A stretch of DNA of 64,000 nucleotides from the NCBI RefSeq assembly GCF_007751035.1, contig NZ_CP036433.1, positions 9,281,001 through 9,345,000 of the forward strand. The letters run 5' to 3'. The position numbers were made by a program, and so were the translations under genes. This document shows, one piece after another, positions 1 to 8,413 of the stretch. Positions within the stretch are counted from its first letter, which is position 1, and every line of letters starts with the position of its first letter. The notes under the pieces are model-generated. The model searched no databases, was not told the DNA's origin, and saw only the letters and a program-made list of their open reading frames with translations. Source of the stretch: Lignipirellula cremea. GTDB lineage: Bacteria; Planctomycetota; Planctomycetia; Pirellulales; Pirellulaceae.

Positions 1-33
1 CGACTCTCCCCGCTGACACTCTTACGTTTTTAA

Positions 34-44
34 GAATGTCATTC
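34..44. promoter_or_regulatory. Short inverted repeat upstream of the siderophore receptor
   Basis: The sequence GAATG-T-CATTC is a perfect 5-1-5 inverted repeat in an AT-rich patch, about 115 bases before the receptor start. Siderophore receptors are commonly repressed by Fur, whose boxes are AT-rich inverted repeats. The match here is short and does not reproduce the full 19-base Fur consensus, so this is only a candidate operator. Confidence 0.3.
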
Positions 45-58
45 AATATTGGAGGATC

Positions 59-154
59 ATGACGCCGATGAGGATGGTACTGGCTAATGCCGCCGCTTTA
101 ACCCGGCCAGAACGCGCCTTCGCTCCCACCCCTCTCTCCCACCACGGACCTTAA
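59..154 (+). CDS. Possible 31-residue leader ORF ahead of the TonB receptor
   Basis: An ATG at 59 is preceded by GGAGG only three bases away and opens a 31-codon ORF ending at TAA 152-154. The stop lies one codon before the receptor ATG at 158 and in the same frame. The receptor start itself has no clear ribosome binding site, so ribosomes finishing this ORF could feed the receptor start. The peptide has no recognisable domain. It may be a translated leader or a chance ORF. Confidence 0.3.
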   Translation: MTPMRMVLANAAALTRPERAFAPTPLSHHGP

Positions 155-157
155 ACC

Positions 158-2470
158 ATGCTCTTGCGATTCTTACGTTCGCTCTCGGCATTGGCTGTTC
201 TTTTGGCGTTGCTGTCTCCCTGCACCCTTGCGGCCCAGGAGTCGGAACCGACGCCCGCCGGACCGCCCCAGCCGCCGTTGTTGCCCGAGACCGAAGTCGA
301 GGCGGCGCCGCCGGCAAGCTCGAATCCGAACCCGACCACAGCCAACACGCTTCCCGGCGGCGGCAGCCAGGGGGGCGGAGCCGGCGCGGAATCGCCCGTC
401 GGTCCGTTCCCGGACTCGGACTTTTTCGGCAACAACCAGGGCAACAATTCTGGCAATAACCAGGGCGGCAACATCCTGACGGACTCTGTGTTTAGCAGCC
501 CGCCGGCCACCGGTTATCGGGCCGAGTCGTCGACGACCGGCTCGATCATCAACATTCCCGACGCCGACCTGCCTGCGACCGTGAATGTGATTACCCGCGA
601 TCTGCTCGACGATCAAAATGTGCTGCGGTTCGACGACGTGATCCGCAACGCGGGCGGGGTGACGAAAGCGGCCGACGGCCTGTTCCCCGACCGAATTTTC
701 CTGCGGGGCCTGGAAGTCGGTTCACGCAACTTCCGCAAGGACGGCTTTCTGGATCCGACCTTCGTCCCCCGCGATTTCCAGAACGTGGAACGGGTGGAGA
801 TTCTCAAAGGCCCCGCGTCGGTGCTGTACGGCGCCGGCGACCCGGCCGGCCTGGTGAACATCATCACGAAGAAGCCGGTGCAGGACCGTTTTGCCCATTT
901 TGGCTTCACCTTCGGTTCGTACGATCAGGCCCGCTATACGCTGGACGCCAATGGCTACGGTTCGCAGTCGGGGAACGTGCTGTACCGCCTTAACATCGCC
1001 CAGGAAGACGTGAACAGCTTTGTGGATTACGACGGCCTCAGCCGCACGCAGATCTCGCCGGTGGTGACCTGGCTGATCAACGAAGATACCTCGCTGACCT
1101 GGAGCGGCGAATGGCATCGTCATAACACGATTGGCTTCCAGGGGACGCCCGCCATCAACGGCGATCCCCTGTTTTTGCCGCCTGGCCGGTACATCGGCGA
1201 GCCGGCGAACGACTTCCTGCAGACGGAAGAGTTTCGCCAGTCGCTGGTGCTGCAGCACCAGATCAACGACGAATGGAGCTTCAGCGTGGGCGGTTACTCG
1301 CTCTTCTATCAGTACCCCGGATCCACGACCAGCTCCGCCGCCCAGGTCGCTCCGGCTCCGCCTTTGATTGTCCGCAGCCGCAACGACATTCCCCTGGCGA
1401 ACGAGCAGTCGCAGTCGGTCATCGCCAATCTGGCTGGCGAATTCTACACGGGCGAGTTGCTGCACAAAGCGGTCCTGGGCGTGGAGTACAACTACTTCGA
1501 TTCGGCCTCCACGTTCAACTCGGGCTTTTTGCCCACACCGATCGACGCCAGCGATCCGACGTACTCCAACCCGCCGGCCGTGCCGGTGTTTACGTCGGAC
1601 TTTCCCGTCTTTCGCCAGCAACGGGTCGGCGGCTATCTGCAGGACCTGGTCGAGCTCAACGACTACTGGAAGGTGCTGGGCGGCGTGCGTTTTGATACGG
1701 TCGACTTTGACTTTGAGCGGAACATCGGCTTTGGCGAGGTGGAAACGCAGCAGGAGTTCAACCGCGTTTCTCCCCGCGGAGGCGTGGTCTACCAGCCGCT
1801 GGGCGATGAGGTGCTGTCGTTCTATTACTCGTACGCCCAGTCGTTCAATCCGCCCGGCGGCGGCATTTACCTGAACGGCAACCTGCAGCCGGTTCTGGGA
1901 GAAAGCCACGAAGCGGGCATCAAGACCCAGCTACTGGAAGGGCTGTCGCTGACGGCCAGCGGCTTTCACATTACGCGCCAGAACGACGCCTTTAACGTGC
2001 AGTCGATTGTCCTCGTCCAGGTGGGCGAGGTCCGCAGCCAGGGAGCCGAGCTGAACCTGGTCGGCGCCTTGACCGATCGCTGGAACGTCACCGCCAACTA
2101 CACCTATACCGACGCCCGGCTGTCGGATCCGGATCCTCTGTACAACAACAACCACGCCCGGAATGTGCCATTCAACACGGCCAATGTGTGGACGCGCTAC
2201 AACTTTTACCAGGATCGCTGCCAGACCTTTGGCGCCGCGTTAGGGCTGGTCTACCTGGGCGAGCGGCCGGCCGATTTAGAGAACACCCTCAACCTGCCCG
2301 GCTACAGTCGCTGGGACGGCGGACTGTACTATCGACGCGATCGCTGGAACGCCAGTCTGTATGTCGAAAACCTGTTCGACGTGCAGTACGCGCAAAGCTC
2401 CGTGAACACCCAGCAGATTTACCAGGGCGCCCCGCTGAACGCCCGGGCCACGGTCAGCTATCACTACTAA
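158..2470 (+). CDS. TonB-dependent siderophore receptor
   Basis: This 770-residue protein is probably an outer-membrane receptor that imports ferric-siderophore complexes using TonB energy. Residues 1-26 form a signal peptide ending near TLAA. A low-complexity stretch follows (about 30-115, Pro/Gly then Asn/Gly/Gln-rich with GNNQGNNSGNNQG repeats), where a TonB box would sit. The plug domain runs from about 120 to 245 and includes FLRGLEVGSRNFRKDG and VERVEILKGPASVLYGAGDP, typical of the FhuA/FpvA-like siderophore class. The remainder is a 22-strand barrel ending in an aromatic residue (SYHY), as outer-membrane barrels do. The substrate cannot be told. No TonB gene is adjacent. Confidence 0.93.
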   Translation: MLLRFLRSLSALAVLLALLSPCTLAAQESEPTPAGPPQPPLLPETEVEAAPPASSNPNPTTANTLPGGGSQGGGAGAESPVGPFPDSDFFGNNQGNNSGNNQGGNILTDSVFSSPPATGYRAESSTTGSIINIPDADLPATVNVITRDLLDDQNVLRFDDVIRNAGGVTKAADGLFPDRIFLRGLEVGSRNFRKDGFLDPTFVPRDFQNVERVEILKGPASVLYGAGDPAGLVNIITKKPVQDRFAHFGFTFGSYDQARYTLDANGYGSQSGNVLYRLNIAQEDVNSFVDYDGLSRTQISPVVTWLINEDTSLTWSGEWHRHNTIGFQGTPAINGDPLFLPPGRYIGEPANDFLQTEEFRQSLVLQHQINDEWSFSVGGYSLFYQYPGSTTSSAAQVAPAPPLIVRSRNDIPLANEQSQSVIANLAGEFYTGELLHKAVLGVEYNYFDSASTFNSGFLPTPIDASDPTYSNPPAVPVFTSDFPVFRQQRVGGYLQDLVELNDYWKVLGGVRFDTVDFDFERNIGFGEVETQQEFNRVSPRGGVVYQPLGDEVLSFYYSYAQSFNPPGGGIYLNGNLQPVLGESHEAGIKTQLLEGLSLTASGFHITRQNDAFNVQSIVLVQVGEVRSQGAELNLVGALTDRWNVTANYTYTDARLSDPDPLYNNNHARNVPFNTANVWTRYNFYQDRCQTFGAALGLVYLGERPADLENTLNLPGYSRWDGGLYYRRDRWNASLYVENLFDVQYAQSSVNTQQIYQGAPLNARATVSYHY

Positions 2471-2516
2471 ACCGGGAACGTTCGTCAGGGAGAGATGGCG
2501 AACCCTGCGGTCCCCC

Positions 2517-2588
2517 ATAGCGGAACTCGCCAGATTTTGGCCGCTGTTGCCAGAAGACTCTCTCCAAAGGCTGGCGACCTCGGCTACC
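2517..2588. repeat. Dispersed imperfect palindrome, copy A
   Basis: Two roughly 24-base arms (left TAGCGGAACTCGCCAG..., right ...GGCTGGCGACCTCGGCTA) face each other around a 26-base centre containing CCAGAAGACTC. The same layout and partly the same centre occur at 13501-13570, and the arms recur at 57426-57504. It sits between the convergent ends of the receptor and ClC genes, so a transcriptional or mRNA-end role is possible. Confidence 0.7.
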
Positions 2589-2617
2589 TGGAGGAAACGC
2601 GGGCGAGGCAGCCGCCT

Positions 2618-4543
2618 TTAGCCGCCGCCGCTTTCGGTCTCGACCAGCTTTTTGTGGGCGATCACCTTCTGGTTATAGGCGGCGATCAGCTCTTTGTGGC
2701 GGAGCACGCCCAGCAGCGTGGCGCGGTCCTCGGCGTCGACGACCGGCAGCTCGTCGACGTTGTACGCGGTAAAGTGATTAAGGGCCGTGTTCAAGTCGTC
2801 CTCAGGCGTGATCGTAGCGACGCGCGAGGTCATGACATCGCGAGCGTTGGCCAGCTGCCAGAGCGTGTCATCATACAGATAGGCGCGGACATCGTCGGCG
2901 GAGAAGATGCCGACGATCTTCTTCTCCTGGTCGACCACCGGGAAGTATCGCTGCGAGGTCGTCGCCAGCATGTGGACGATCGCATCCAGTGAGGCGCCTT
3001 CGTCGATGGTGCGTATCTTCCGGTTGGGACTGTACACGTCGGCCACCCGCATCCCTTCCAGCAGGTCGACGATAAAGTCGCCCCGATGGGCGGGCGAATC
3101 CAGCCGCGTCGGCACCTGCTTGACATACAGCGTCCATTTCTGGCCCAGCAGAAAACAGATGGTGCAGACCCACATGGTCGGCAGCAGCAGCCGATAGTCG
3201 CCCGTCATTTCGGAGACCATCAGAATCGTAGAAAACGGCGCCCTGGCGCAGCCGGCGAAGAAGCCAGCCATTCCCACAATGGCGAACGCTTGCGGATTGG
3301 GGGCCATTCCCGTCGGCAGCCAGTCGTGGAACCATTGCCCCATGGCGCCGCCCACGCAACCGCCGATCACCATCGAAGGTCCAAACACGCCGCCCGATCC
3401 GCCGGAGCTAATGGTCAGCGAAGTGGTGAGAATTTTGACCAGCGCAATCGCAATCAGCAGCAGCGGCGCAATGGTAACCGGATTCGTCGGCAAGGCATCC
3501 GCCAGCGCATCGGCGGACGGCACAGACAGCACCGCCTGCAGGCTGCCGTAGCCTGTCCCCAGCACCGCCAGGGCGTTCTCGTCCTGGCATGCATAGAGCA
3601 TGCCCACGCCGACCAGACCGGCCAGGGCCGCTCCAATGGCGGGCCGCAGATGGGGAATGATCGGCAGCTTTTTGAACAGGTCGTGCATGCCGTAGAACGT
3701 TTTAATATACAACACGCCGACCAGCACCAGCAGAATCGCCATCACCGTATAGGGCAGCAGTTCCAACGGCGAGTCCATGCCGAAATTGATTTTTCCAAAC
3801 AGCGGACTGAAGCGATGGGTGACCGGCAGAGAATAGCAATACACGCTATAGGCGACCGTCGAGCTGATCGCGGCAGGCACGATGACATCGGATTCCAGGT
3901 CCGCGTCGCGGTACAGAATTTCCCCCGCAAACAAGGCTCCCGCCAACGGGGCCTTGAAGATCGCCCCCACGCCGGCGCCCATTCCCGCGGCCAGCATGAT
4001 GCGCCGATCCCGATCGGACAGACGCAGTTTGGTCGCCAGGATGGAGCCAAACCCGGCGCCGATCTGCGCGATCGGTCCTTCGCGGCCGGCCGATCCGCCA
4101 GTTCCCAGAGTGACGGCCGAGGCGAGAATTTTAATGATCGGAATGCGCGGCTTGATGACACCCCGCTTGTTATGAAAGGCGTCAATCGCCGCGTCGGTGC
4201 CGTGCCCTTCCGCCTCGGGGGCGAACGTGTACACCAGCCATCCCGAGACCAGACCGCCAGCTGTCATAATGACCACGATCAGCCACGGATGAAGCACCGG
4301 CGCGCCGCCTTCAAAAAAATGCGGCACCCATTCGCCCAGCGGTTCGCGGCCATGCCAGCCGGCAATCATCGCCAGACCGTAATGCTGAATGGCCATCCCC
4401 ATCCACTGGAAAATGATCGCCCCCACGCCGGCGACCAGGCCGATCAGCGCGGACAGAAAGAACCATTTTCCCACCATTCGAAACCCAAACGCATGCAGCG
4501 TGTTGGCCCAGAATTCGGCGATGCGATGGGACGTTTGAGGCAT
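2618..4543 (-). CDS. ClC-type chloride channel/transporter with C-terminal CBS pair
   Basis: A 641-residue integral membrane protein of the ClC family, which moves chloride or other anions, some with proton exchange. The anion-pathway motif GREGP carries the gating glutamate (about Glu155), and GVFGPS matches the GxFxP motif. The usual first motif GSGIP is replaced by GHGTD (about 113-117), so the selectivity-filter serine is missing. Two CBS domains occupy roughly residues 495-632 and probably sense nucleotides. The start is placed at ATG 4543; an in-frame TTG at 4567 would add eight residues, and neither has a clear Shine-Dalgarno. Anion and mechanism are not determinable. Confidence 0.92.
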   Translation of the reverse strand: MPQTSHRIAEFWANTLHAFGFRMVGKWFFLSALIGLVAGVGAIIFQWMGMAIQHYGLAMIAGWHGREPLGEWVPHFFEGGAPVLHPWLIVVIMTAGGLVSGWLVYTFAPEAEGHGTDAAIDAFHNKRGVIKPRIPIIKILASAVTLGTGGSAGREGPIAQIGAGFGSILATKLRLSDRDRRIMLAAGMGAGVGAIFKAPLAGALFAGEILYRDADLESDVIVPAAISSTVAYSVYCYSLPVTHRFSPLFGKINFGMDSPLELLPYTVMAILLVLVGVLYIKTFYGMHDLFKKLPIIPHLRPAIGAALAGLVGVGMLYACQDENALAVLGTGYGSLQAVLSVPSADALADALPTNPVTIAPLLLIAIALVKILTTSLTISSGGSGGVFGPSMVIGGCVGGAMGQWFHDWLPTGMAPNPQAFAIVGMAGFFAGCARAPFSTILMVSEMTGDYRLLLPTMWVCTICFLLGQKWTLYVKQVPTRLDSPAHRGDFIVDLLEGMRVADVYSPNRKIRTIDEGASLDAIVHMLATTSQRYFPVVDQEKKIVGIFSADDVRAYLYDDTLWQLANARDVMTSRVATITPEDDLNTALNHFTAYNVDELPVVDAEDRATLLGVLRHKELIAAYNQKVIAHKKLVETESGGG

Positions 4544-4668
4544 AACCGGGCAATCTTGCGGATTCAAAAAGGACGTGGAGGTGAGGGAGAAGGTTTAATG
4601 GATCCAAGCGTTTTTGGCAAATCGCCCTGCTCCATTTCCTGGGCCAGGCGCCGGCGAAGGTTCCGCTT

Positions 4669-6336
4669 TCAGCTGCCGGACGCCGGCGGGCCGTCCGGCT
4701 TTTCCGGCGTGTCATCGTGCGTCGCCGTGTGGTCGTGGTCGTGCATCATCCGTTCAGCGTCAGGCCGGTAAACGAACCCCCAGGCCAGCAGCAAGCCGGC
4801 GGACGCCAGATAGCCGATCGTGTACCGCAGGACCGTTTCCAGCTGTGCCGGCGAAAGCGGATTCCCCTCGTACGGCCAGGGGAGAAACATGGCCCCGCTG
4901 AGCAACGGGGAATGGATCACGCCGAACAAACAGCAAACGCCGCAGATCGCCAGAAAACAGGCCGCCCGCTTCAGTCGCTGGTCGATCATCGCCGCCAGCA
5001 GCGTGGCCCACAGCAGGCTCGTCACAATGAAGCCGTTCTGCAGCTGCACCAGCGTGGCGAACTCCTGCGTCAATCCCTCAGGCGGACCCAGGGGCGCGTA
5101 CTTTTTGGCCGTGATGGCGGCCAGGGAACCCAGCGCAGGCACACAGGCAAACGCGACCGCCGGGTAATGCCGCCGGGGCGTCGCCAGGAAACTCTGCGCC
5201 GTAATCTCCAGTCCAATGAACACCAGAATGGGGAAGACCGTAGGTTGAGGCAGGTACAGGTAAATGTAATTGAACAACCCCAGCACACCGACGGCGCCGA
5301 CAAACAGCGCCGTCGCCAGCGTGTATGCCGACCGCCCGCCCATCGCCTTGTAGGCCGGATGCCCGATGTACGGCGTGGTTTGAATCACGCCCCCGCATAA
5401 CCCGGCAACCAGGGTGGCGAAAGCTTCGACCCGAATCACCTCCCCCGTATCAAACTCATCCCCGGCTGCCGCCGCGCTTTCGGTGCAGTCGATCCCGCCC
5501 ACCACCGTCGCCAGGGCGAACGGAATCACAATCGGCAGATACTGAAAGCTTTCTTCCAGCGCCGCCAGCCAGCCAAACTGAAACACCGTGACCCATTCCG
5601 TCGGAAATTCCCAGTCGGCCGCTGCGTGCATGGCATGGCCGGCAGGCAGTAGATCCAGAAAGGCCATCAGGTAGTAAAGACTGCTGGCGATGACCAGGGC
5701 CCCCAGCGCCCCGGGAATCTGAAACGGCAATTGCATCCGGGCGACCAGCGTCGCCAGCACGATCGACAACGCCACCAGGCCGACGATCGGCATCGACAGG
5801 CTTTCCACCAGCGGCAAAAAAGCGATCAGCACCAGCGCGATCGCCGCCAGCGATCCCAGCAGGCCGGCCCGCGGGATCACTTCACGAATCTTGTTGGCTC
5901 CAAAGGAACAGACCAGTTTGAACAGCCCGCTGATCACAATCGAACAGATGCCAATCTGCCAGGTAAACTGGGCGGCCTCCACTTCCGTCATGCCCCCAGC
6001 CAGCGAACTTGTATAAGCCGGGCCCAGCACAAACAGCACCATCCCAATCGTACTGGGGGTATCCAAACCCAGCGGCATGGCGGTGATCGTTTGGCGTCGG
6101 GTTCGATTCGCGGTCCGCACGGCCATGCTGAAAAACAGCAGATCGCCCAGAAATACCCCAATGGCGGTGCCCGGAACCATGTAACGGAGTGCAAAATCTG
6201 CAGGAAAGCCGAAAATCCCTACCAGCATCCCAACCATCAAAAGAAGGCCGGCGATATTATCTAACATCAAGCCAAAGAAGGCGTTAACGTCGCCCAGGGC
6301 GGCCCATTTGTAACGAAAAAACTGGGCTTGACTCAT
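4669..6336 (-). CDS. NCS2-like (xanthine/uracil-type) permease
   Basis: A roughly 555-residue polytopic membrane protein with about 12-14 hydrophobic segments. The early PLGLDTPSTIGM segment and a TESAAAAGDEF patch in mid-protein resemble the AzgA/UraA (NCS2) transporter fold, where the TES-type helix lines the substrate site. The C-terminus is hydrophilic and His/Asp-rich (MMHDHDHTATHDD), which could bind metal. It lies just downstream of the divergently oriented sigma-factor region and upstream of the ClC gene on the same strand. The start is set at ATG 6336; a GTG three codons upstream (6345) is also possible. The substrate is unknown. Confidence 0.75.
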   Translation of the reverse strand: MSQAQFFRYKWAALGDVNAFFGLMLDNIAGLLLMVGMLVGIFGFPADFALRYMVPGTAIGVFLGDLLFFSMAVRTANRTRRQTITAMPLGLDTPSTIGMVLFVLGPAYTSSLAGGMTEVEAAQFTWQIGICSIVISGLFKLVCSFGANKIREVIPRAGLLGSLAAIALVLIAFLPLVESLSMPIVGLVALSIVLATLVARMQLPFQIPGALGALVIASSLYYLMAFLDLLPAGHAMHAAADWEFPTEWVTVFQFGWLAALEESFQYLPIVIPFALATVVGGIDCTESAAAAGDEFDTGEVIRVEAFATLVAGLCGGVIQTTPYIGHPAYKAMGGRSAYTLATALFVGAVGVLGLFNYIYLYLPQPTVFPILVFIGLEITAQSFLATPRRHYPAVAFACVPALGSLAAITAKKYAPLGPPEGLTQEFATLVQLQNGFIVTSLLWATLLAAMIDQRLKRAACFLAICGVCCLFGVIHSPLLSGAMFLPWPYEGNPLSPAQLETVLRYTIGYLASAGLLLAWGFVYRPDAERMMHDHDHTATHDDTPEKPDGPPASGS

Positions 6337-6479
6337 AGTCGGCACGGGTTTTGCGGATTCAGGGAATCGTGAGTGTAGGACGCCTGGTGTGGCCTGTCAA
6401 TTCGAAGTAACTGTCCAATTCAGAATGGGGCGGTTACAATGGAAGCTGGCGAAACCACGGTCGGTGTCTCAAATTCAGG

Positions 6480-7163
6480 ATGAACTCTTCCTCAGATGGA
6501 ATCGTAATAAAGATGAACGTCGCCACCCACACCAAACCGTCAAATTCTCCCGTTTCTGCTTCGAACAGCGATCTGCCGATCGAAGGCTTGAGCGATGAAC
6601 AACTTGTCGCCCAGTACTGCAGCACCAGCGACCGCGACTTTTTCGCCTGCCTGGTGTCGCGTTACGAACGCGAACTATACACGTATCTTCGCCGCTACCT
6701 GAACGATGCGGAAATGGCCGAAGACGCGTTCCAGGCGGCCTTTTTACAGGTCCATCTGAAACGCGAGCAGTTTGAAGAGGGTCGCAAGTTCCGCCCTTGG
6801 CTGTACGCCATCGCCACCAACCAGGCGATCGACGCCCAAAGGCGCAACAAACGCCACCGCATGGTCAGCCTTGACCGTAGCGGCAGCGAAGAAAACCAGG
6901 ACGTGGGCGTGCTGGTCGATATGCTCGTCAGCGACGACCAGGATCCGTTCGATCAGGTCAACGCCATGGAGCGTAAAGAGCAGATGCTCAGCGCCCTGGA
7001 GGACCTGCCCGAACACCTGCGCAGCGTGGTGCACCTGGTCTATTACCAGGGCCTGAAGTACCGCGAAGCGGCCGATGTGCTGGCGGTGCCGGTGGGAACG
7101 GTCAAAAGCCGACTCCACGCCGCGATCGTCAAACTGACCGAATTCTGGAACGACAAGATCTAA
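6480..7163 (+). CDS. ECF-type RNA polymerase sigma factor
   Basis: A 227-residue sigma-70 family protein with only regions 2 and 4, as in extracytoplasmic-function sigma factors. Region 2 spans about 45-120 (FACLVSRYERELYTYLRRY, then FRPWLYAIATNQAIDAQRR, the -10 recognition helix). Region 4 lies at about 165-215 (LPEHLRSVVHLVYYQGLKY and the recognition helix VPVGTVKSRLHAA). The next gene begins 10 bases after the stop and encodes its likely membrane-bound regulator. A second in-frame ATG at 6513 could be the true start, since neither has a strong ribosome binding site. Target promoters are unknown. Confidence 0.9.
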   Translation: MNSSSDGIVIKMNVATHTKPSNSPVSASNSDLPIEGLSDEQLVAQYCSTSDRDFFACLVSRYERELYTYLRRYLNDAEMAEDAFQAAFLQVHLKREQFEEGRKFRPWLYAIATNQAIDAQRRNKRHRMVSLDRSGSEENQDVGVLVDMLVSDDQDPFDQVNAMERKEQMLSALEDLPEHLRSVVHLVYYQGLKYREAADVLAVPVGTVKSRLHAAIVKLTEFWNDKI

Positions 7164-7173
7164 CTGAATCTCT

Positions 7174-8220
7174 ATGCAAGACCTGCTGCTAGGATACCTG
7201 TTAGGTGCGTTAGAACCGCACGAGCACAAGCTTGTAGAACAGCGATTAGCGGAAGATCCCGCCCTGCTGGATCAACTGCACCGCCTGGCGGAACAGATTT
7301 TCCCGCTGGGCGACGCCGCAGAAGACTGGGATCCGCCGGCTGGACTGAGCCAACGCACCTGTGATCTGGTCGACGCGTTCTGCGACGACTTTCCCGCCCC
7401 CACATCGACGCCCGTCCCCGCCTTTGCCGGCCCTCCCGAGTCAGCCGATCCGCCCCCCGGACCGCCGCCTCGGATCGAACCCGCTGCTCCCCGCAACTCG
7501 TACCGCAGCTGGGCCGACCTCACCGTCACGGCCGGCGTGGTAGCCGCGGCCGCGATGCTGTTTTTCCCTTCCATCGTGACCAGCTGGTACGAATCCCGTA
7601 AACTGGCCTGCCAGGACAACTTGCTGCAGATCGGCCGGGCCCTGGTCGAATACTCTACCGCACACCACGAATGTTTCCCGGCCCTGGCGACCGAAGGCCA
7701 GATCAGCGTCGCCGGCGTTTACGGCCCCACCCTGCTGGAATCGGGCGTCCTGCAGAGTCCCCGCAGTCTGATCTGCCCCGACTCGGCTCTGGCGACCGAT
7801 AATTCCTGGCGCGTGCCCACCCTGCAGGATCTGAAACAGTCTTCCGGCCAGCAGCTAGCCTCGCTGCAGAAAGCGTCCGGCGGCAGTTACGGCTATACGC
7901 TCGGCCATGTCAGCGACGGTTTCTACCAGCCCACCCGGAACCAGGCCCGCACGTACTTCGCCATCATGTCCGACGCCCCCAGCTCGCGCACGGCCAATCA
8001 TCAAAGCGAGAACCACGGCGGTCGCGGACAGAATGTGCTCTACGAAGACCTGCACATCCGCTTCGTGCGGAGCATGGAAACAGCCAGCCAGGACGATGAC
8101 TTTTTCGCCAATCGCCACGGCGTGATCGCCGCCGGAGCCGACGAGAACGATGTCGTCATCGGAGCCAGCGACGCCATTCCCGTCCTGCAGAACGCCCTGC
8201 TCCCGGCCCTCCGTCCCTGA
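7174..8220 (+). CDS. Membrane-anchored probable anti-sigma factor with pseudopilin-like outer domain
   Basis: This 348-residue protein follows the ECF sigma gene by 10 bases, so co-transcription is almost certain. Residues 1-50 (LGALEPHEHKLVEQRLAEDP...) resemble anti-sigma N-terminal helices but lack the zinc-binding HxxxCxxC. A proline-rich linker precedes one transmembrane helix near 120-140. The outer part starts SRKLACQDNLLQIGRALVEY and later has NHGGRGQNVLYEDLHIRFV, which closely parallel the N-terminal and H-X9-DG segments of planctomycete DUF1559 pseudopilins; the DG is replaced by ED. I infer sigma sequestration in the cytoplasm and signal sensing outside. The fusion is unusual. Confidence 0.75.
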   Translation: MQDLLLGYLLGALEPHEHKLVEQRLAEDPALLDQLHRLAEQIFPLGDAAEDWDPPAGLSQRTCDLVDAFCDDFPAPTSTPVPAFAGPPESADPPPGPPPRIEPAAPRNSYRSWADLTVTAGVVAAAAMLFFPSIVTSWYESRKLACQDNLLQIGRALVEYSTAHHECFPALATEGQISVAGVYGPTLLESGVLQSPRSLICPDSALATDNSWRVPTLQDLKQSSGQQLASLQKASGGSYGYTLGHVSDGFYQPTRNQARTYFAIMSDAPSSRTANHQSENHGGRGQNVLYEDLHIRFVRSMETASQDDDFFANRHGVIAAGADENDVVIGASDAIPVLQNALLPALRP

Positions 8221-8413
8221 CGCCCGCGCCCCTTTCCGCCCCCACGAGGCATTCTGCCCCAACGCCCTCAAACTGCACGTTGGGCACTCCTGCCCGACCA
8301 GCGCGACGATCGCAGCTGCAACACCGCCGCGATCCGTCTTCCTTCTCGCACCTCGCCGTCCCCTGCTCCCAGCCGGCAATCGCCAACGGCCAGGAGTGAC
8401 CGAGCATGCCGTC

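Noticed and set aside
3086-4771. 561-codon plus-strand ORF across the ClC gene
   Set aside because: It is antisense to a clear ClC channel, rich in Arg/Gln/His as expected of a shadow frame in high-GC DNA, and matches no family.
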